Source: Tritonibacter aquimaris
GTDB taxonomy: Bacteria; Pseudomonadota; Alphaproteobacteria; Rhodobacterales; Rhodobacteraceae
DNA length: 64,000 nucleotides
NCBI RefSeq assembly: GCF_009617595.1
Contig: NZ_WIXK01000008.1
Coordinates: forward strand, 1-64,000
Direction: 5' to 3'
Below the pieces are notes generated by a model. It had not been told where the DNA came from, did no database searches, and worked only from the letters and a program-made list of their open reading frames with translations. Shown here one piece after another: positions 34,867 through 44,113 of the stretch; within the stretch, counting starts at the first letter, position 1; the number at the start of each line of letters is the position of its first letter. The position numbers and the translations under genes are program-made.

Positions 34867-35292
34867 ATGACCCCCGAGGAAAAAGCCCATAAATCCGCTG
34901 TTGCCATGTGGGATGAGGATCACGCCTCAAAATGGCTTGGCATGGAACTTGTGCAAGTGGCGGAAGGGGCGGCCACGCTCAGCCTTGTGGTGCAGCAGCA
35001 CCATTGCAATGGGCATGGCAATTGCCATGGTGGGGTAACATTTGCCCTGGCAGACAGCGCCTTTGCTTTTGCGTGCAACAGTCGGAACGAAAGGAGTGTC
35101 GCACAGCATAATCTTATCAACTACATCGCACCCGCCCGCGCGGGAGATGTGCTGAAAGCCGTTGCGCAGGAGGTCTCATTGCAGGGACGCAGCGGCATTT
35201 ATGATGTGCAGATTTTCAACCAGCACGATCAGTTGATCGCCACCTTCCGGGGCATGTCCCGCAAGGTTCAAGGCCAATTATTCGAGGAATGA
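34867..35292 (+). CDS. paaI: PaaI hydroxyphenylacetyl-CoA thioesterase
   Basis: 141 residues, hot-dog fold. HCNGHGNCHGGVTFALADSAFAFACNSR is the PaaI signature (HGG and the catalytic Asp in LADSAFA). Removes CoA from dead-end phenylacetyl-CoA derivatives. ATG 34867 lies two bases after the paaG stop; the TTG two codons earlier overlaps that stop and is less likely. Confidence 0.94.
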   Translation: MTPEEKAHKSAVAMWDEDHASKWLGMELVQVAEGAATLSLVVQQHHCNGHGNCHGGVTFALADSAFAFACNSRNERSVAQHNLINYIAPARAGDVLKAVAQEVSLQGRSGIYDVQIFNQHDQLIATFRGMSRKVQGQLFEE

Positions 35293-35303
35293 GGAGATCC
35301 TCC

Positions 35304-36614
35304 ATGAAAGATTTGTCACCGCGGACCAGTGATCTGGACCCGATTGAAACCGCGTCCATTGATGAAATCCGTGCTTTGCAGCTGAAGCGAATGCAATGGT
35401 CGCTGCAACATGCCTATGACAATGTGCCGCTTTATAAGCAGCGCTTTGATGACGCCGGGGTCCATCCCAGCGATCTGAAACAACTGAGCGATCTGGCCAA
35501 GTTTCCGTTCACCTACAAAAAGGATCTGGTGGACAACTACCCCTTTGGTCTGTTTGCCGTGCCACGCGCCGATATTTTGCGCCTGCATGCTTCATCGGGG
35601 ACAACCGGGCGCGCGACCGTGGTGGGTTATACCAAAAACGATCTGTCCATGTGGGCGGATGTGGTGAAGCGTTCGCTGATGGCAGCAGGCCTGCGCGCAG
35701 GTGATCTGATCCACAACGCGTATGGCTATGGGCTGTTCACGGGCGGGCTTGGCGCGCACGCGGGCATCGAACGGCTGGGTGCAACCGTGGTGCCGATGGG
35801 CGGCGGGCAGACTGACAAACAGGTGGGGCTTATCCAGGATTTCCAGCCCAACGGCATTCTGGTGACACCTTCTTATATGCTCAACATCCTCGAAGGGTTC
35901 CGTCGTGCGGGCGTTGATCCGCGGGAAAGCTCACTGCAGGTGGGCGTGTTTGGTGCCGAAAGCTGGACCAATGCGATGCGGGCTGAGGTTGAAGACGCCT
36001 TTGATATGCATGCGGTTGATATCTATGGCCTGTCGGAAATCATCGGCCCCGGCGTTGCCAATGAATGTGTCGAGACCAAAGATGGTCTGCATATCTGGGA
36101 AGATCACTTCTACCCCGAAATCATTAATCCGGCGACCGGTGAAGTGGTGGAAGACGGCCAGGAAGGTGAGCTGGTACTGACCACCATCACCAAAGAAGGC
36201 ATGCCGATGATCCGCTACCGCACCCGCGATCTGACGCGACTGATGCCGGGCACCGCACGTTCCATGCGGCGGATGGCGAAAATCACCGGCCGCTCCGATG
36301 ATATGATGATCCTGCGTGGGGTGAATGTATTCCCAACCCAAGTGGAAGAGCAGGTGCTGGCGCAAGGCGGCCTAGCCCCGCATTTCCAGATTGAGCTGTT
36401 CAAATCCGGCCGGATGGATGCGATGCGGGTTAATGCCGAAGCGCGTGAGGCCGAAGCCAGCACAGATGCGCGTGCAAATTCAGCAAAGATGTTGACCAAA
36501 CGCATTAAAGATATCATCGGCATATCGGTCGAGGTTGTGGTGCACGCACCGGGATCTATAGAACGCTCACAAGGCAAGGCCGTGCGTGTGATTGATAAAC
36601 GAGACAAGGATTAA
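35304..36614 (+). CDS. paaK: Phenylacetate-CoA ligase
   Basis: 436 residues from ATG 35304 (AGGAG upstream); an ATG five codons earlier overlaps the paaI stop but gives a non-family N-terminus. AMP-forming ligase: LHASSGTTGRATVVGYTKNDL phosphate loop, YGLSEIIGPGVA, RYRTRDLTRL and C-terminal PaaK domain ending QGKAVRVID. Activates phenylacetate to phenylacetyl-CoA, the first committed step and the source of the PaaX/PaaR effector. Confidence 0.96.
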   Translation: MKDLSPRTSDLDPIETASIDEIRALQLKRMQWSLQHAYDNVPLYKQRFDDAGVHPSDLKQLSDLAKFPFTYKKDLVDNYPFGLFAVPRADILRLHASSGTTGRATVVGYTKNDLSMWADVVKRSLMAAGLRAGDLIHNAYGYGLFTGGLGAHAGIERLGATVVPMGGGQTDKQVGLIQDFQPNGILVTPSYMLNILEGFRRAGVDPRESSLQVGVFGAESWTNAMRAEVEDAFDMHAVDIYGLSEIIGPGVANECVETKDGLHIWEDHFYPEIINPATGEVVEDGQEGELVLTTITKEGMPMIRYRTRDLTRLMPGTARSMRRMAKITGRSDDMMILRGVNVFPTQVEEQVLAQGGLAPHFQIELFKSGRMDAMRVNAEAREAEASTDARANSAKMLTKRIKDIIGISVEVVVHAPGSIERSQGKAVRVIDKRDKD

Positions 36615-36617
36615 CCA

Positions 36618-37217
36618 GTGGCGCGAACCATAGCAAAAGACCACAACGAGAAACGCGACCATATTCTGAAGACAGCGGCGCAGGTCTTTGCAGATGAAGG
36701 ACTGGCCCGTGCCTCTATGGCACAGGTCGCCCGTGCCTGTGGCATTAGCAAGGCCAATATCTATCACTATTACAACAGCAAGGATGCCTTGCTGTTTGAT
36801 ATTCTAGACAGTTATCTGAAAGAGCTGCGCGACCAGATCTGCACCGCCGAATGTGGCAGCGAGGATGCAATCGAAAGGCTGACCCATATTCTGTCGGTGA
36901 TCTTGATTGCCTATCAGGGCATGGACGCGGAACATAAGATCCAGACCGAAGGAATTGCCCTGTTACCCGAGGCGCAGCAGGATATCCTAAAAGGGTATCA
37001 GCGCGAAATGGTGCTGCATCTGAGTGAGATCCTGCGCACAATCGCACCGCAGGTGCTGGAACAAGACCGGGCCAAGCTGCATGCCGCAACCATGTCGGTC
37101 TTTGGCATGATCAACTGGTATTATATGTGGAATAAGGATGCGGACGCCCAGGCGCGTTCAGACTATGCAGAGCTTGTTGCCAAGCTGACCGTGAACGGGG
37201 TTCAGGGGCTGGCGTGA
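36618..37217 (+). CDS. paaR: TetR-family regulator, PaaR-like
   Basis: 199 residues, GTG start three bases after the paaK stop. N-terminal TetR helix-turn-helix: MAQVARACGISKANIYHYYNSKDALLFDIL. The ligand domain has YQGMDAEHKIQTEGIALLPE. TetR-type PaaR repressors that respond to phenylacetyl-CoA are known in several bacterial groups; position after paaK and the GC palindromes at 34011 and 58872 support that role. The gene would autoregulate as part of its operon. Confidence 0.85.
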   Translation: MARTIAKDHNEKRDHILKTAAQVFADEGLARASMAQVARACGISKANIYHYYNSKDALLFDILDSYLKELRDQICTAECGSEDAIERLTHILSVILIAYQGMDAEHKIQTEGIALLPEAQQDILKGYQREMVLHLSEILRTIAPQVLEQDRAKLHAATMSVFGMINWYYMWNKDADAQARSDYAELVAKLTVNGVQGLA

Positions 37218-37222
37218 TCCGA

Positions 37223-37237
37223 CAGCGCGTGGCGCTG
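37223..37237. terminator. Small hairpin between convergent paaR and UPF0261 genes
   Basis: CAGCGC-GTG-GCGCTG, six base pairs, six bases after the paaR stop. There is no clear T-run, so the call is weak. Confidence 0.35.
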
Positions 37238-37267
37238 CCGGTCGGTGTGTGTCTGGCCGTTTCGGCG

Positions 37268-38515
37268 CTATCTTTTTTGCGCATCCTGATTGATCAGCCC
37301 TTCGGCAACCCAGGTATCAAATTGTGCCAATACCGCATCACAAAACGCGCTGTCGTTGATGTGGGCGTCAATCTCAGTTGTGGGAATGCGCCCCGTCATC
37401 ACCTTGCGGGCTTCGTCGACCATATCGGCAAGCGCCTGGGGATCATGGGTTTCGCCGCCTTCTGTGTCCCAGGCTTCGACCCCTTGCACCGGAAGGAAGA
37501 AATGCACAGGTCCCTGGGCATTTTCCAGTCGGTTGGCAAGTTCACGTACCCAGGCGCGGCGTTCTTCGCCACAAAAGACTGAGCTTTTGATCAACCGGTT
37601 GTGTTCGTGAAACGGGCGGTCGCTATATTGTTCTGGGATCTCCTGCCAGCCCGCAAAATCCAGCAGATCCAGCGCGCCCGGCGCAACCATTTGCGGGATG
37701 CCAGCAGCACCTGCGTTGCAGAGCCGATCCGCACCGCTTGAAACAACAGAACCTGCCAGCATATTGCCAAATTCCTGCATGCAGAAATCCATCACACAGA
37801 CAAAGGCGCTCTCGGCGGCGAGTTTTTCAAAGGCCATGCCGCCCATGCCGGTGGAATGAAACACTGCGACCTCAAAACCACGCTCTTCCAGCGCCGGTTT
37901 CAGGATCTTCATGTAGCGCAGGCAGGATGTACCAAGGCTGGTCATCCCAATCAGTGGCTTGCTGCGATCCGGCGCAACCGCTGCTTTGGTGGCACCAACC
38001 ACTGCGCCCGCTGCCTGGCTGAGCGACGAGCGGCAGATCGAGTTCATACCATAAAGCCCGCCGGCCCAAAGGATCATCTGAATATCAGGTGCCAGACGAT
38101 GCGGCGGGATAAGCGGTGAAAAGCTGACGGTTGAAACGATGTATTTTGGCACCCCCATCGGCAAAGCCTGCGCGCAATCAAGCGCCAGATCAGTGCCCAT
38201 AGTGCCGCCAGTGGCCAGCATCCCATCAAAGCGCCCTTGCGCATAGGCCTCAGCCACCACCTTTGCAGCCCCCGCCGACATCACGCGGAAGGCTTTGTTT
38301 TCATCACCTAGCGCGATCACTTCATCAATGGTCATGCCTTCGGCGGCGGCAACGTCGTGTTTGGAAATATCGGTGGGCTGTTTGGGATCGCCCAGAACCG
38401 AGACATCCATGCTCAGAACCTTCGCACCCTGAGCCCGTATAACATCTTCGATGAAGCGCATCTCTGGGTCCTTGGTGTCATAGGTCCCGATCAGCAGGAT
38501 TGTTTTATCTGTCAT
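37268..38515 (-). CDS. Tm-1-like ATP-binding domain protein (UPF0261)
   Basis: 415 residues, cytoplasmic. Opening MTDKTILLIGTYDTKDPEMRFIEDVI and GGTMGTDLALDCAQALPMGVPKYIVST are typical of the UPF0261/Tm-1-like family, whose plant relative Tm-1 inhibits tobamovirus replication; bacterial function is unknown. The C-terminal half (GMTSLGTSCLRYMKILKPALEERG, FHSTGMGGMAFEKLA) resembles a TIM-barrel/PEP-mutase-like lobe. Last gene after the tripartite transporter and aldehyde dehydrogenase, suggesting a catabolic enzyme. Confidence 0.88.
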   Translation of the reverse strand: MTDKTILLIGTYDTKDPEMRFIEDVIRAQGAKVLSMDVSVLGDPKQPTDISKHDVAAAEGMTIDEVIALGDENKAFRVMSAGAAKVVAEAYAQGRFDGMLATGGTMGTDLALDCAQALPMGVPKYIVSTVSFSPLIPPHRLAPDIQMILWAGGLYGMNSICRSSLSQAAGAVVGATKAAVAPDRSKPLIGMTSLGTSCLRYMKILKPALEERGFEVAVFHSTGMGGMAFEKLAAESAFVCVMDFCMQEFGNMLAGSVVSSGADRLCNAGAAGIPQMVAPGALDLLDFAGWQEIPEQYSDRPFHEHNRLIKSSVFCGEERRAWVRELANRLENAQGPVHFFLPVQGVEAWDTEGGETHDPQALADMVDEARKVMTGRIPTTEIDAHINDSAFCDAVLAQFDTWVAEGLINQDAQKR

Positions 38516-38634
38516 GTTTTCCTCCCATGAAGATGCGCTATTGCAGATAGTGCGTCATCTGTTTGCGCGCGGTTTCTATGAACCGCTTGTTGCGGGCGTC
38601 AGATCCATCTTCGCGCCGTTGATTTGTTCCTCAA

Positions 38635-40119
38635 TCAGAGCTTTATCCAAGCGGTTTTCAGATCGAGATATTTTTCAAACGCATGCAGGGATTTGTCGTG
38701 CCCATTGCCGGATTGGCGCACCCCACCCAACGGCACGGTCAGATCAGAGCCACCATAGGTGTTAACGTGAACAACACCCGCCCGGATGCCAGAGATCATT
38801 CGATGGGCACGGCCAAGATCAGAGGTCCAGACCCCAGCAGACAACCCGTACACACTGTCGTTGGCGAGGCGGATCGCCTCTTCTTCGTCTTTAAACGCGC
38901 TGACGGCCAGCACGGGGCCGAATACTTCGTTTTGAAACAGGCTGTCGCGTGGGCTGACGCCGCCCATCACCGTGGGCTCCATATAATAGCCGCCGCTTTG
39001 TTCCAGAATGCGATCGCCGCCGCTCAAACGTTCGGCGCCTTCTTCCTCGGCCTTGGCGACAAACGCGAGATTGGCCTCAAGTTCAGCCTGGGAATGAACC
39101 GCGCCGATCTGGCTATTCAGATCCAGCGGATCGCCCACCCGCATGGCCTGCGCATGTTGGACCAGTTCAGCGACAAAATCATCGTGAATGTCTTGCTGCA
39201 CCAGTAGCCGCGATCCGGCGATGCAGATCTGGCCCGAATTGCGGAAGATTCCAGCGGCAGAGACTTTTGCCGCCTCAGCCAGATCGGGGGCATCGTTGAA
39301 GATGATATTGGGGGATTTTCCGCCCAGCTCAAGATAGCAGCGCTTCATGTTGGAGCGCGCGGAATATTCCAACAGTCGTCGCCCGGTTGCGCCCGAACCG
39401 GTGAACACCATGATGTCCACATCCATCGACAAGGCCAGGGTTTCGCCGACCACGCTGCCCGCACCGGTGACAACGTTCAACACGCCCTCCGGCAGCCCAG
39501 CTTCGGCGGCGAGTTCGGCCAGTTTGAGCAGGGTGAGAGAGGCGCTTTCAGCGGGCTTCAACACAACCGAATTGCCGGTGGCAAGCGCTGGAGCCAGTTT
39601 CCACGCGCCAATCATCAGCGGCATATTCCACGGCACAATTGCCCCAACAACACCCACCGGGGCATGGTGGATCAAGCCCAGCACGCTTTCGCCCGTGGGG
39701 GCAATCTGGCCATAGATCTTATCGATGGCTTCGGCGTAATAGCGGAAAGTGGCTGCCGCCGACATCGGCTCAGCCTTGATCGCCATGGTGATTTCGGTGC
39801 CGTTGTCGCGCACACCAAGCACAGCAAGCTCTAATGCGTGCTGTTCAATCAGATCCGCGAGTTTCAGCAGCACTTTCTTACGTTCAGCCGGGGCGCGGCG
39901 GGACCAGCGACCATCCTCAAAGGCAGCGCGTGCGGCGCTGATTGCGGCTTCCATATCAGCCGGGGTACCTTCGGCGATTTGCGTCAACACAGAGCCATCA
40001 ATCGGAGAGATCACATCACGCTGGCCACCGTTTACAGCGGCAACCCAGCATCCATTGATGAAATGTGACCGCGGCGAGAGAACCTGCGCGCGCAGGGCGT
40101 CGATATCGGATTGTTTCAT
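38635..40119 (-). CDS. NAD(P)-dependent aldehyde dehydrogenase
   Basis: 494 residues. ALDH signatures: IVPWNMPLMIGAWKLAPALATGNSVVLKPAE, LELGGKSPNII with catalytic Glu, and FRNSGQICIAGSRLLVQ with the nucleophilic Cys. Closest by pattern to gamma-glutamyl-gamma-aminobutyraldehyde or betaine-aldehyde type enzymes. Starts six bases before the end of the tctA gene region on the same strand, and a class III aminotransferase lies nearby, so it may oxidise the semialdehyde formed by transamination of an imported omega-amino acid. Confidence 0.92.
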   Translation of the reverse strand: MKQSDIDALRAQVLSPRSHFINGCWVAAVNGGQRDVISPIDGSVLTQIAEGTPADMEAAISAARAAFEDGRWSRRAPAERKKVLLKLADLIEQHALELAVLGVRDNGTEITMAIKAEPMSAAATFRYYAEAIDKIYGQIAPTGESVLGLIHHAPVGVVGAIVPWNMPLMIGAWKLAPALATGNSVVLKPAESASLTLLKLAELAAEAGLPEGVLNVVTGAGSVVGETLALSMDVDIMVFTGSGATGRRLLEYSARSNMKRCYLELGGKSPNIIFNDAPDLAEAAKVSAAGIFRNSGQICIAGSRLLVQQDIHDDFVAELVQHAQAMRVGDPLDLNSQIGAVHSQAELEANLAFVAKAEEEGAERLSGGDRILEQSGGYYMEPTVMGGVSPRDSLFQNEVFGPVLAVSAFKDEEEAIRLANDSVYGLSAGVWTSDLGRAHRMISGIRAGVVHVNTYGGSDLTVPLGGVRQSGNGHDKSLHAFEKYLDLKTAWIKL

Positions 40120-40125
40120 ATCAAG

Positions 40126-41658
40126 TTAGCCTTGCTGGTTAGGATGTTCAGAATCGAGAGGTTGGATATTGGGCTCCGGCTTCAACTTGTTGCGGAACTC
40201 AAAATACAGCGTGCGGAAATGGAGCAGCAGGATCAGCGCAATCAGCCCGGCCAGAATGGCCGCGATCGGCCGGTCGACAAAATCAAGCGGGGTTTTGACC
40301 CGCGCCATGGCGCTGCGCAGTTTGACCTCCATGATGCCGCCGAGAACCATACCCAAAATGATGGGCACAATTGGCAGATCAAGCCGTTTCAAGATCAGGC
40401 CAAACACTCCAAAGCCAGCCGCGATGGCACAATCAGTGATCGAATTGCGCAGGCTATAGACGCCGACAAAGGCGAGAATCAGGATCATGATGCCAAGAAA
40501 ACGGGTGGGAATCTGGATGATTTTCAGCAGCAGATTGGTCGAAAACAGCAGGAAAACCAACACGATGACATTCAAAAGGATCAACGCCATATAGAGCGCC
40601 ATCACAAAATCCATCTGGTTTTCAAAAAGCTGCGGGCCGGGGATCACATTGTGGACGTAAAACACCGACAGCATCATCGCCGTAAGCGCTTCGCCGGGAA
40701 TACCCAGCGCCAAAAGCGGGATCATCGCCGCCCCGGGCACAGCATTGTTTGCGGCCTCAGATGCCACCAGCCCCTCTGGTGAGCCTGCACCAAAGGCTTT
40801 GGGATCTTTGGATGTTTTCTGCGCGTAGGTGTACGACAGAAACTGGGACGTAAATTCTCCGGTGCCCGGCACCATGCCCATGATCACACCAATTGATGAA
40901 GACACGGCCGCCACGCGTTTCAGGCCCAGCAGCTCTTTGAGGCCCGCAAAAAGATTGCCGTTCACATGGGTGTCGCCGGGGGTGTGGTTCTTTTCCAGCA
41001 GCAATAAAAGCGCCTGACTGATGGCAAACAGCCCCAGCACAACCACAATCAGATCAAACCCCGAGGCCAGCCAGCTTTGATCAAAGGTGAAACGGCGGGT
41101 GTATTTGACCGGCTCCAGCCCTACCGTGTTGAGAAACATCCCAAATGCGGCCAGAGCCCCGGCAATAAAGATCTGACCGCGGTGGGCCAGCACCACCAGA
41201 ACAATGCCTAAAAGCGCCGCTAGAAAGATCTCTCGGCTGCCAAAATGGGGCGCGATCAACGCCAGCACCGGAGACAGCACCATCAGGCAGATAATCGCAA
41301 ACACCCCTCCAAAGAACGAAGCGGAATAGGCCAGCGAAAGGGCGCGGTGGCCTTCGCCGCGTTTGGTCATCGGAAAACCGTCATAGGTGGTCAGCGCATT
41401 GACCGCAGTGCCGGGGGTGTTGATCAGGATTGCAGGGATTGCACCGCCATACATTGACGAACCATAGATCCCCAACAGCAGTGTCAGCCCCACAATAGGT
41501 TCAAAGGCAAAGGTTGCAGGCAACAATATGGCAATGGCCACGGCAGCCCCGACACCGGGCAGGGCACCAATGATGACACCACCGATAGAGCCAATGAACA
41601 AAGCAACAATCACCTGCCATTGTGCCAGCATCGTAAGACCGGACAGAAGCGTTTCCAT
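40126..41658 (-). CDS. tctA: Tripartite tricarboxylate transporter large permease
   Basis: 510 residues, about 11 membrane segments. TctA hallmarks: IGALPGVGAAVAIAILLPATFAFEP near the N-terminus, MYGGAIPAILINTPGTAVNA and GSPEGLVASEAANNAVPGAAMIPLLALGIPG. Works with TctB and the periplasmic TctC. Substrate not predictable; members transport citrate, but also many other carboxylates and terephthalate. Confidence 0.95.
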   Translation of the reverse strand: METLLSGLTMLAQWQVIVALFIGSIGGVIIGALPGVGAAVAIAILLPATFAFEPIVGLTLLLGIYGSSMYGGAIPAILINTPGTAVNALTTYDGFPMTKRGEGHRALSLAYSASFFGGVFAIICLMVLSPVLALIAPHFGSREIFLAALLGIVLVVLAHRGQIFIAGALAAFGMFLNTVGLEPVKYTRRFTFDQSWLASGFDLIVVVLGLFAISQALLLLLEKNHTPGDTHVNGNLFAGLKELLGLKRVAAVSSSIGVIMGMVPGTGEFTSQFLSYTYAQKTSKDPKAFGAGSPEGLVASEAANNAVPGAAMIPLLALGIPGEALTAMMLSVFYVHNVIPGPQLFENQMDFVMALYMALILLNVIVLVFLLFSTNLLLKIIQIPTRFLGIMILILAFVGVYSLRNSITDCAIAAGFGVFGLILKRLDLPIVPIILGMVLGGIMEVKLRSAMARVKTPLDFVDRPIAAILAGLIALILLLHFRTLYFEFRNKLKPEPNIQPLDSEHPNQQG

Positions 41659-41667
41659 AACGAAACC

Positions 41668-42204
41668 TCAGAGATATGTCAGCGCAAAGGCGCGGATCGT
41701 GTCGGGCAAGTATTCATAGACTGCACCTGCTGGAATTTTGACCTGCAAAAAGGCGCGGAAAACCACGGTAACTGCCACGCCGAAACCCGCCGCGATGGCC
41801 AAGGTGCGGGGGCTGCGAAATCCGGTGCGCAGAGCCAAAAACAGGGCAAAAAGTACAGATGAGGGGAGATAGCCCAGCAGCGGCACGAGTTTTACATAGG
41901 CCATGAAATAGGCGATGTATTCCAGCGAGCGCAGCCACAAGCCCACTTCAGGCCAACGGCCGGGGATGCGATCTGACAAGGCAGAACTCAGCCAGTGTAG
42001 AAAGCCAAAAACCACCATCGCCCAGAGCGATACCATCGGCCAGAAGTTAGGTTGGGCGAACCATTTGGTGCGCTTGACCACCTTGGTTTGTTCCCCAAGC
42101 TGCAACAGCAGTACAAGCGCGAACAGCAGAAATACAAAGGCAAACACAACATCGCCGGGCCGACGATAGCGTTTGAACATATCCTGAAGTGTTTTTGCGA
42201 TCAT
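41668..42204 (-). CDS. tctB: Tripartite tricarboxylate transporter small subunit
   Basis: 178 residues with four hydrophobic segments (VVFAFVFLLFALVLLLQLG, FWPMVSLWAMVVFGFLHWL, AYFMAYVKLVPLLGYLPSSVLFALFLAL, TLAIAAGFGVAVTVVFRAFL). Size and position between tctC and tctA identify it as TctB. Nine bases separate its stop from the tctA start. Confidence 0.9.
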   Translation of the reverse strand: MIAKTLQDMFKRYRRPGDVVFAFVFLLFALVLLLQLGEQTKVVKRTKWFAQPNFWPMVSLWAMVVFGFLHWLSSALSDRIPGRWPEVGLWLRSLEYIAYFMAYVKLVPLLGYLPSSVLFALFLALRTGFRSPRTLAIAAGFGVAVTVVFRAFLQVKIPAGAVYEYLPDTIRAFALTYL

Positions 42205-42224
42205 GATCCCCTCCCCATCGGTCT

Positions 42225-42254
42225 TTGGGCCGCGCAGGTTTCCACCCGGCCCAA
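42225..42254 (-). other. Intercistronic hairpin between tctC and tctB
   Basis: Perfect 8-bp stem TTGGGCCG/CGGCCCAA with a 14-base loop, just after the tctC stop on the minus strand. As at the other binding-protein junctions in the window, it probably sets a high receptor-to-permease ratio. Confidence 0.55.
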
Positions 42255-42261
42255 CACTGTT

Positions 42262-43191
42262 CTATTCGCCAATCAGCTCGCGGATAGCGGCGATGGTCTG
42301 GCCGTCTGCTTCGATCTGGGCTGTTGCCGCAGCAGCATCCTGCCAGTAGATCAGCACACCGGTTTCACCGATCAGGTTCTGCGCTTTGGGCGTTTGCAGT
42401 GCTTTCTGGGCCGCGGCGGCGATTTTTTCGCGGGCCTCAGTCGGGGTGTCTTTGTGCACGAACAGACCGTTCCACAGCGCAACATTCAGTTCCGGGTGCA
42501 GCTCGCTCACGGTTGGGGTGCCTGGGGTGAGGCCGATGCGCTGGTTGCCGATGCTGGCCAGAACATTGACCTTATCCATGCAGGGCAGGATCAGCTGCAG
42601 GGTGGAGTTGATCACATCAACATCACCAGAGGCGAGCGTGTTGCAATCCAGCGCGTCAAAAGCCGCTTCGCTGGCGAAATCAAAGCCTGAATTGATCGCA
42701 GCCGCAAAGGTCACCTGGGTGGGCGGCAGGAAGGATCCGAAATGGCCCAAGGCAACATCGTTTTCCTTGCTGTGGGCCGCCAGTTCATCCCAGGTTGAGA
42801 ATGCGGCGGTTTTGCTGGCAGCAATCACAAACGGGTAGGTCATAAAGATGCCGATGGGCTCAAACGGGTTTGGGCTGAGCTCTGGTATGCCGATCTCCGG
42901 ACCACTGACGGGCACATCGGTCACAAAAGAACCAATGGTGTAGCCATCCGCCGGGGACGAGGCCACATCAACCGCGCCAGGGAACGGACCGCCGCCGCCG
43001 CCGGGTTTGTTCACCACGGCGGCAGGAACGCCATACATCGCCTGAAACTCATCCGCGATGATCCGGGTTAACACGTCTTCCAGATCACCCGGAGGCCAGG
43101 GCACCACAAAAGTGACTGGTTTTTCGGGATATTCAGCCAGGGCAGCAGTTGCAGAGGCCACAAAAATGGCTGCTGTTAGGATTTTTTTCAT
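42262..43191 (-). CDS. tctC: Tripartite tricarboxylate receptor (TctC/Bug family)
   Basis: 309-residue periplasmic receptor. Signal peptide to about residue 19 (KKILTAAIFVASATAALA), then YPEKPVTFVVPWPPGDLEDVLTR, the Bug/TctC opening motif, and VNKPGGGGGPFPGAVDVASSPADGYTIG. Highest-expressed component of the operon; divergent from an IclR regulator. The usual GG after PWPPG is D-L here, so its ligand may differ from tricarboxylates. Confidence 0.92.
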   Translation of the reverse strand: MKKILTAAIFVASATAALAEYPEKPVTFVVPWPPGDLEDVLTRIIADEFQAMYGVPAAVVNKPGGGGGPFPGAVDVASSPADGYTIGSFVTDVPVSGPEIGIPELSPNPFEPIGIFMTYPFVIAASKTAAFSTWDELAAHSKENDVALGHFGSFLPPTQVTFAAAINSGFDFASEAAFDALDCNTLASGDVDVINSTLQLILPCMDKVNVLASIGNQRIGLTPGTPTVSELHPELNVALWNGLFVHKDTPTEAREKIAAAAQKALQTPKAQNLIGETGVLIYWQDAAAATAQIEADGQTIAAIRELIGE

Positions 43192-43209
43192 TCACACCTC
43201 CCGTTGATT

Positions 43210-43256
43210 GGTTCATTAGTTGAACCTAGTTAACAATTAATATGTTGTTTTGTTAA
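43210..43256. promoter_or_regulatory. AT-rich divergent promoter region with candidate IclR operators
   Basis: GGTTCA-TTAGT-TGAACC (43210-43226) is a perfect 6-bp inverted repeat; TTAACA (43230-43235) and TGTTAA (43251-43256) form a second, wider dyad. The region separates tctC from the iclR gene and is much more AT-rich than its surroundings, as expected for a divergent promoter. Confidence 0.55.
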
Positions 43257-43300
43257 GTTTGTTCTGTCAAGTATTACCTGACTGGAAGGAGATGAAACCG

Positions 43301-44080
43301 ATGGGGACTGCATTGAATGCCCTCAAGATGCTCGACTACTTTTCCAACGCTCGCCCTGAAATTGGGCTGAGTCAGTTTGCGCGCCTGTCTGGCCTGAACA
43401 AAGCCACAGCCCTACGGCATCTGCGCGCGCTAGAGGAATTCGGACTGGTCGAACAAAACCCGATGACCAAATCCTACGCGATTGGTCCAGCGGCTTTGCG
43501 CCTTGCAGCGCTGCGCCAGATTGCCCGGCCAGGGATTGAGAGCGCACGCCAGAGGCTGCAGATCGCCATGCAGGACGTGGGCGAAAGCCTGCATCTTTCG
43601 CTGCTGGAACGGGGAGCGTTGCAAACGGCGCTGGTGGTGGAAACCAATCGCCACAGTGTGCGTGTCAGCCTGGATCCCAGTGAGGTTTTGCCAATTAATG
43701 CAACAGCTTCGGGCCTGTCGATCCTCAGCTTTGGCCCGCCGGTACTGCTGGAACGTATGGGCGAGGAAGAGCTGCCGCGCTTTACAGATGCGACGCTTGT
43801 TGACCCGGACGTAATCAAAGAACGCGTCGCTGCCACGCGTAAGGCAGGCTGGTCAAGCAGCAATGGCAGCTTTGAAGACGGCGTCTTTGGCTTTGCCGCT
43901 CCGATATTTGGCATTGATCAGGTGGCGTTTGGCACCATTGCGATTGCCGTGCCCGAAAGCCGCGCCGGCCGCGATCAGCAGCCCAAAATCCTGTCCACGC
44001 TACACGCGCTTGTAACCGATCTGACAGCCAGTTTTGGCGGACAGATCCCCGATGCATTCCCGTCTGAGTTTCTTCCTTAA
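43301..44080 (+). CDS. IclR-family transcriptional regulator
   Basis: 259 residues from ATG 43301 (AAGGAG nine bases upstream; the ATG at 43292 abuts that site). N-terminal winged helix (LSQFARLSGLNKATALRHLRALEEFGLVEQ), then an IclR effector domain (LPINATASGLSILSFGPP, WSSSNGSFEDGVFGFAAPIF). Divergent from the tct operon and 33 bases before the aminotransferase gene, so it likely controls both. Confidence 0.92.
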   Translation: MGTALNALKMLDYFSNARPEIGLSQFARLSGLNKATALRHLRALEEFGLVEQNPMTKSYAIGPAALRLAALRQIARPGIESARQRLQIAMQDVGESLHLSLLERGALQTALVVETNRHSVRVSLDPSEVLPINATASGLSILSFGPPVLLERMGEEELPRFTDATLVDPDVIKERVAATRKAGWSSSNGSFEDGVFGFAAPIFGIDQVAFGTIAIAVPESRAGRDQQPKILSTLHALVTDLTASFGGQIPDAFPSEFLP

Positions 44081-44113
44081 CCAGACGGCTACACCCCCCT
44101 GGAGGCCCGATAC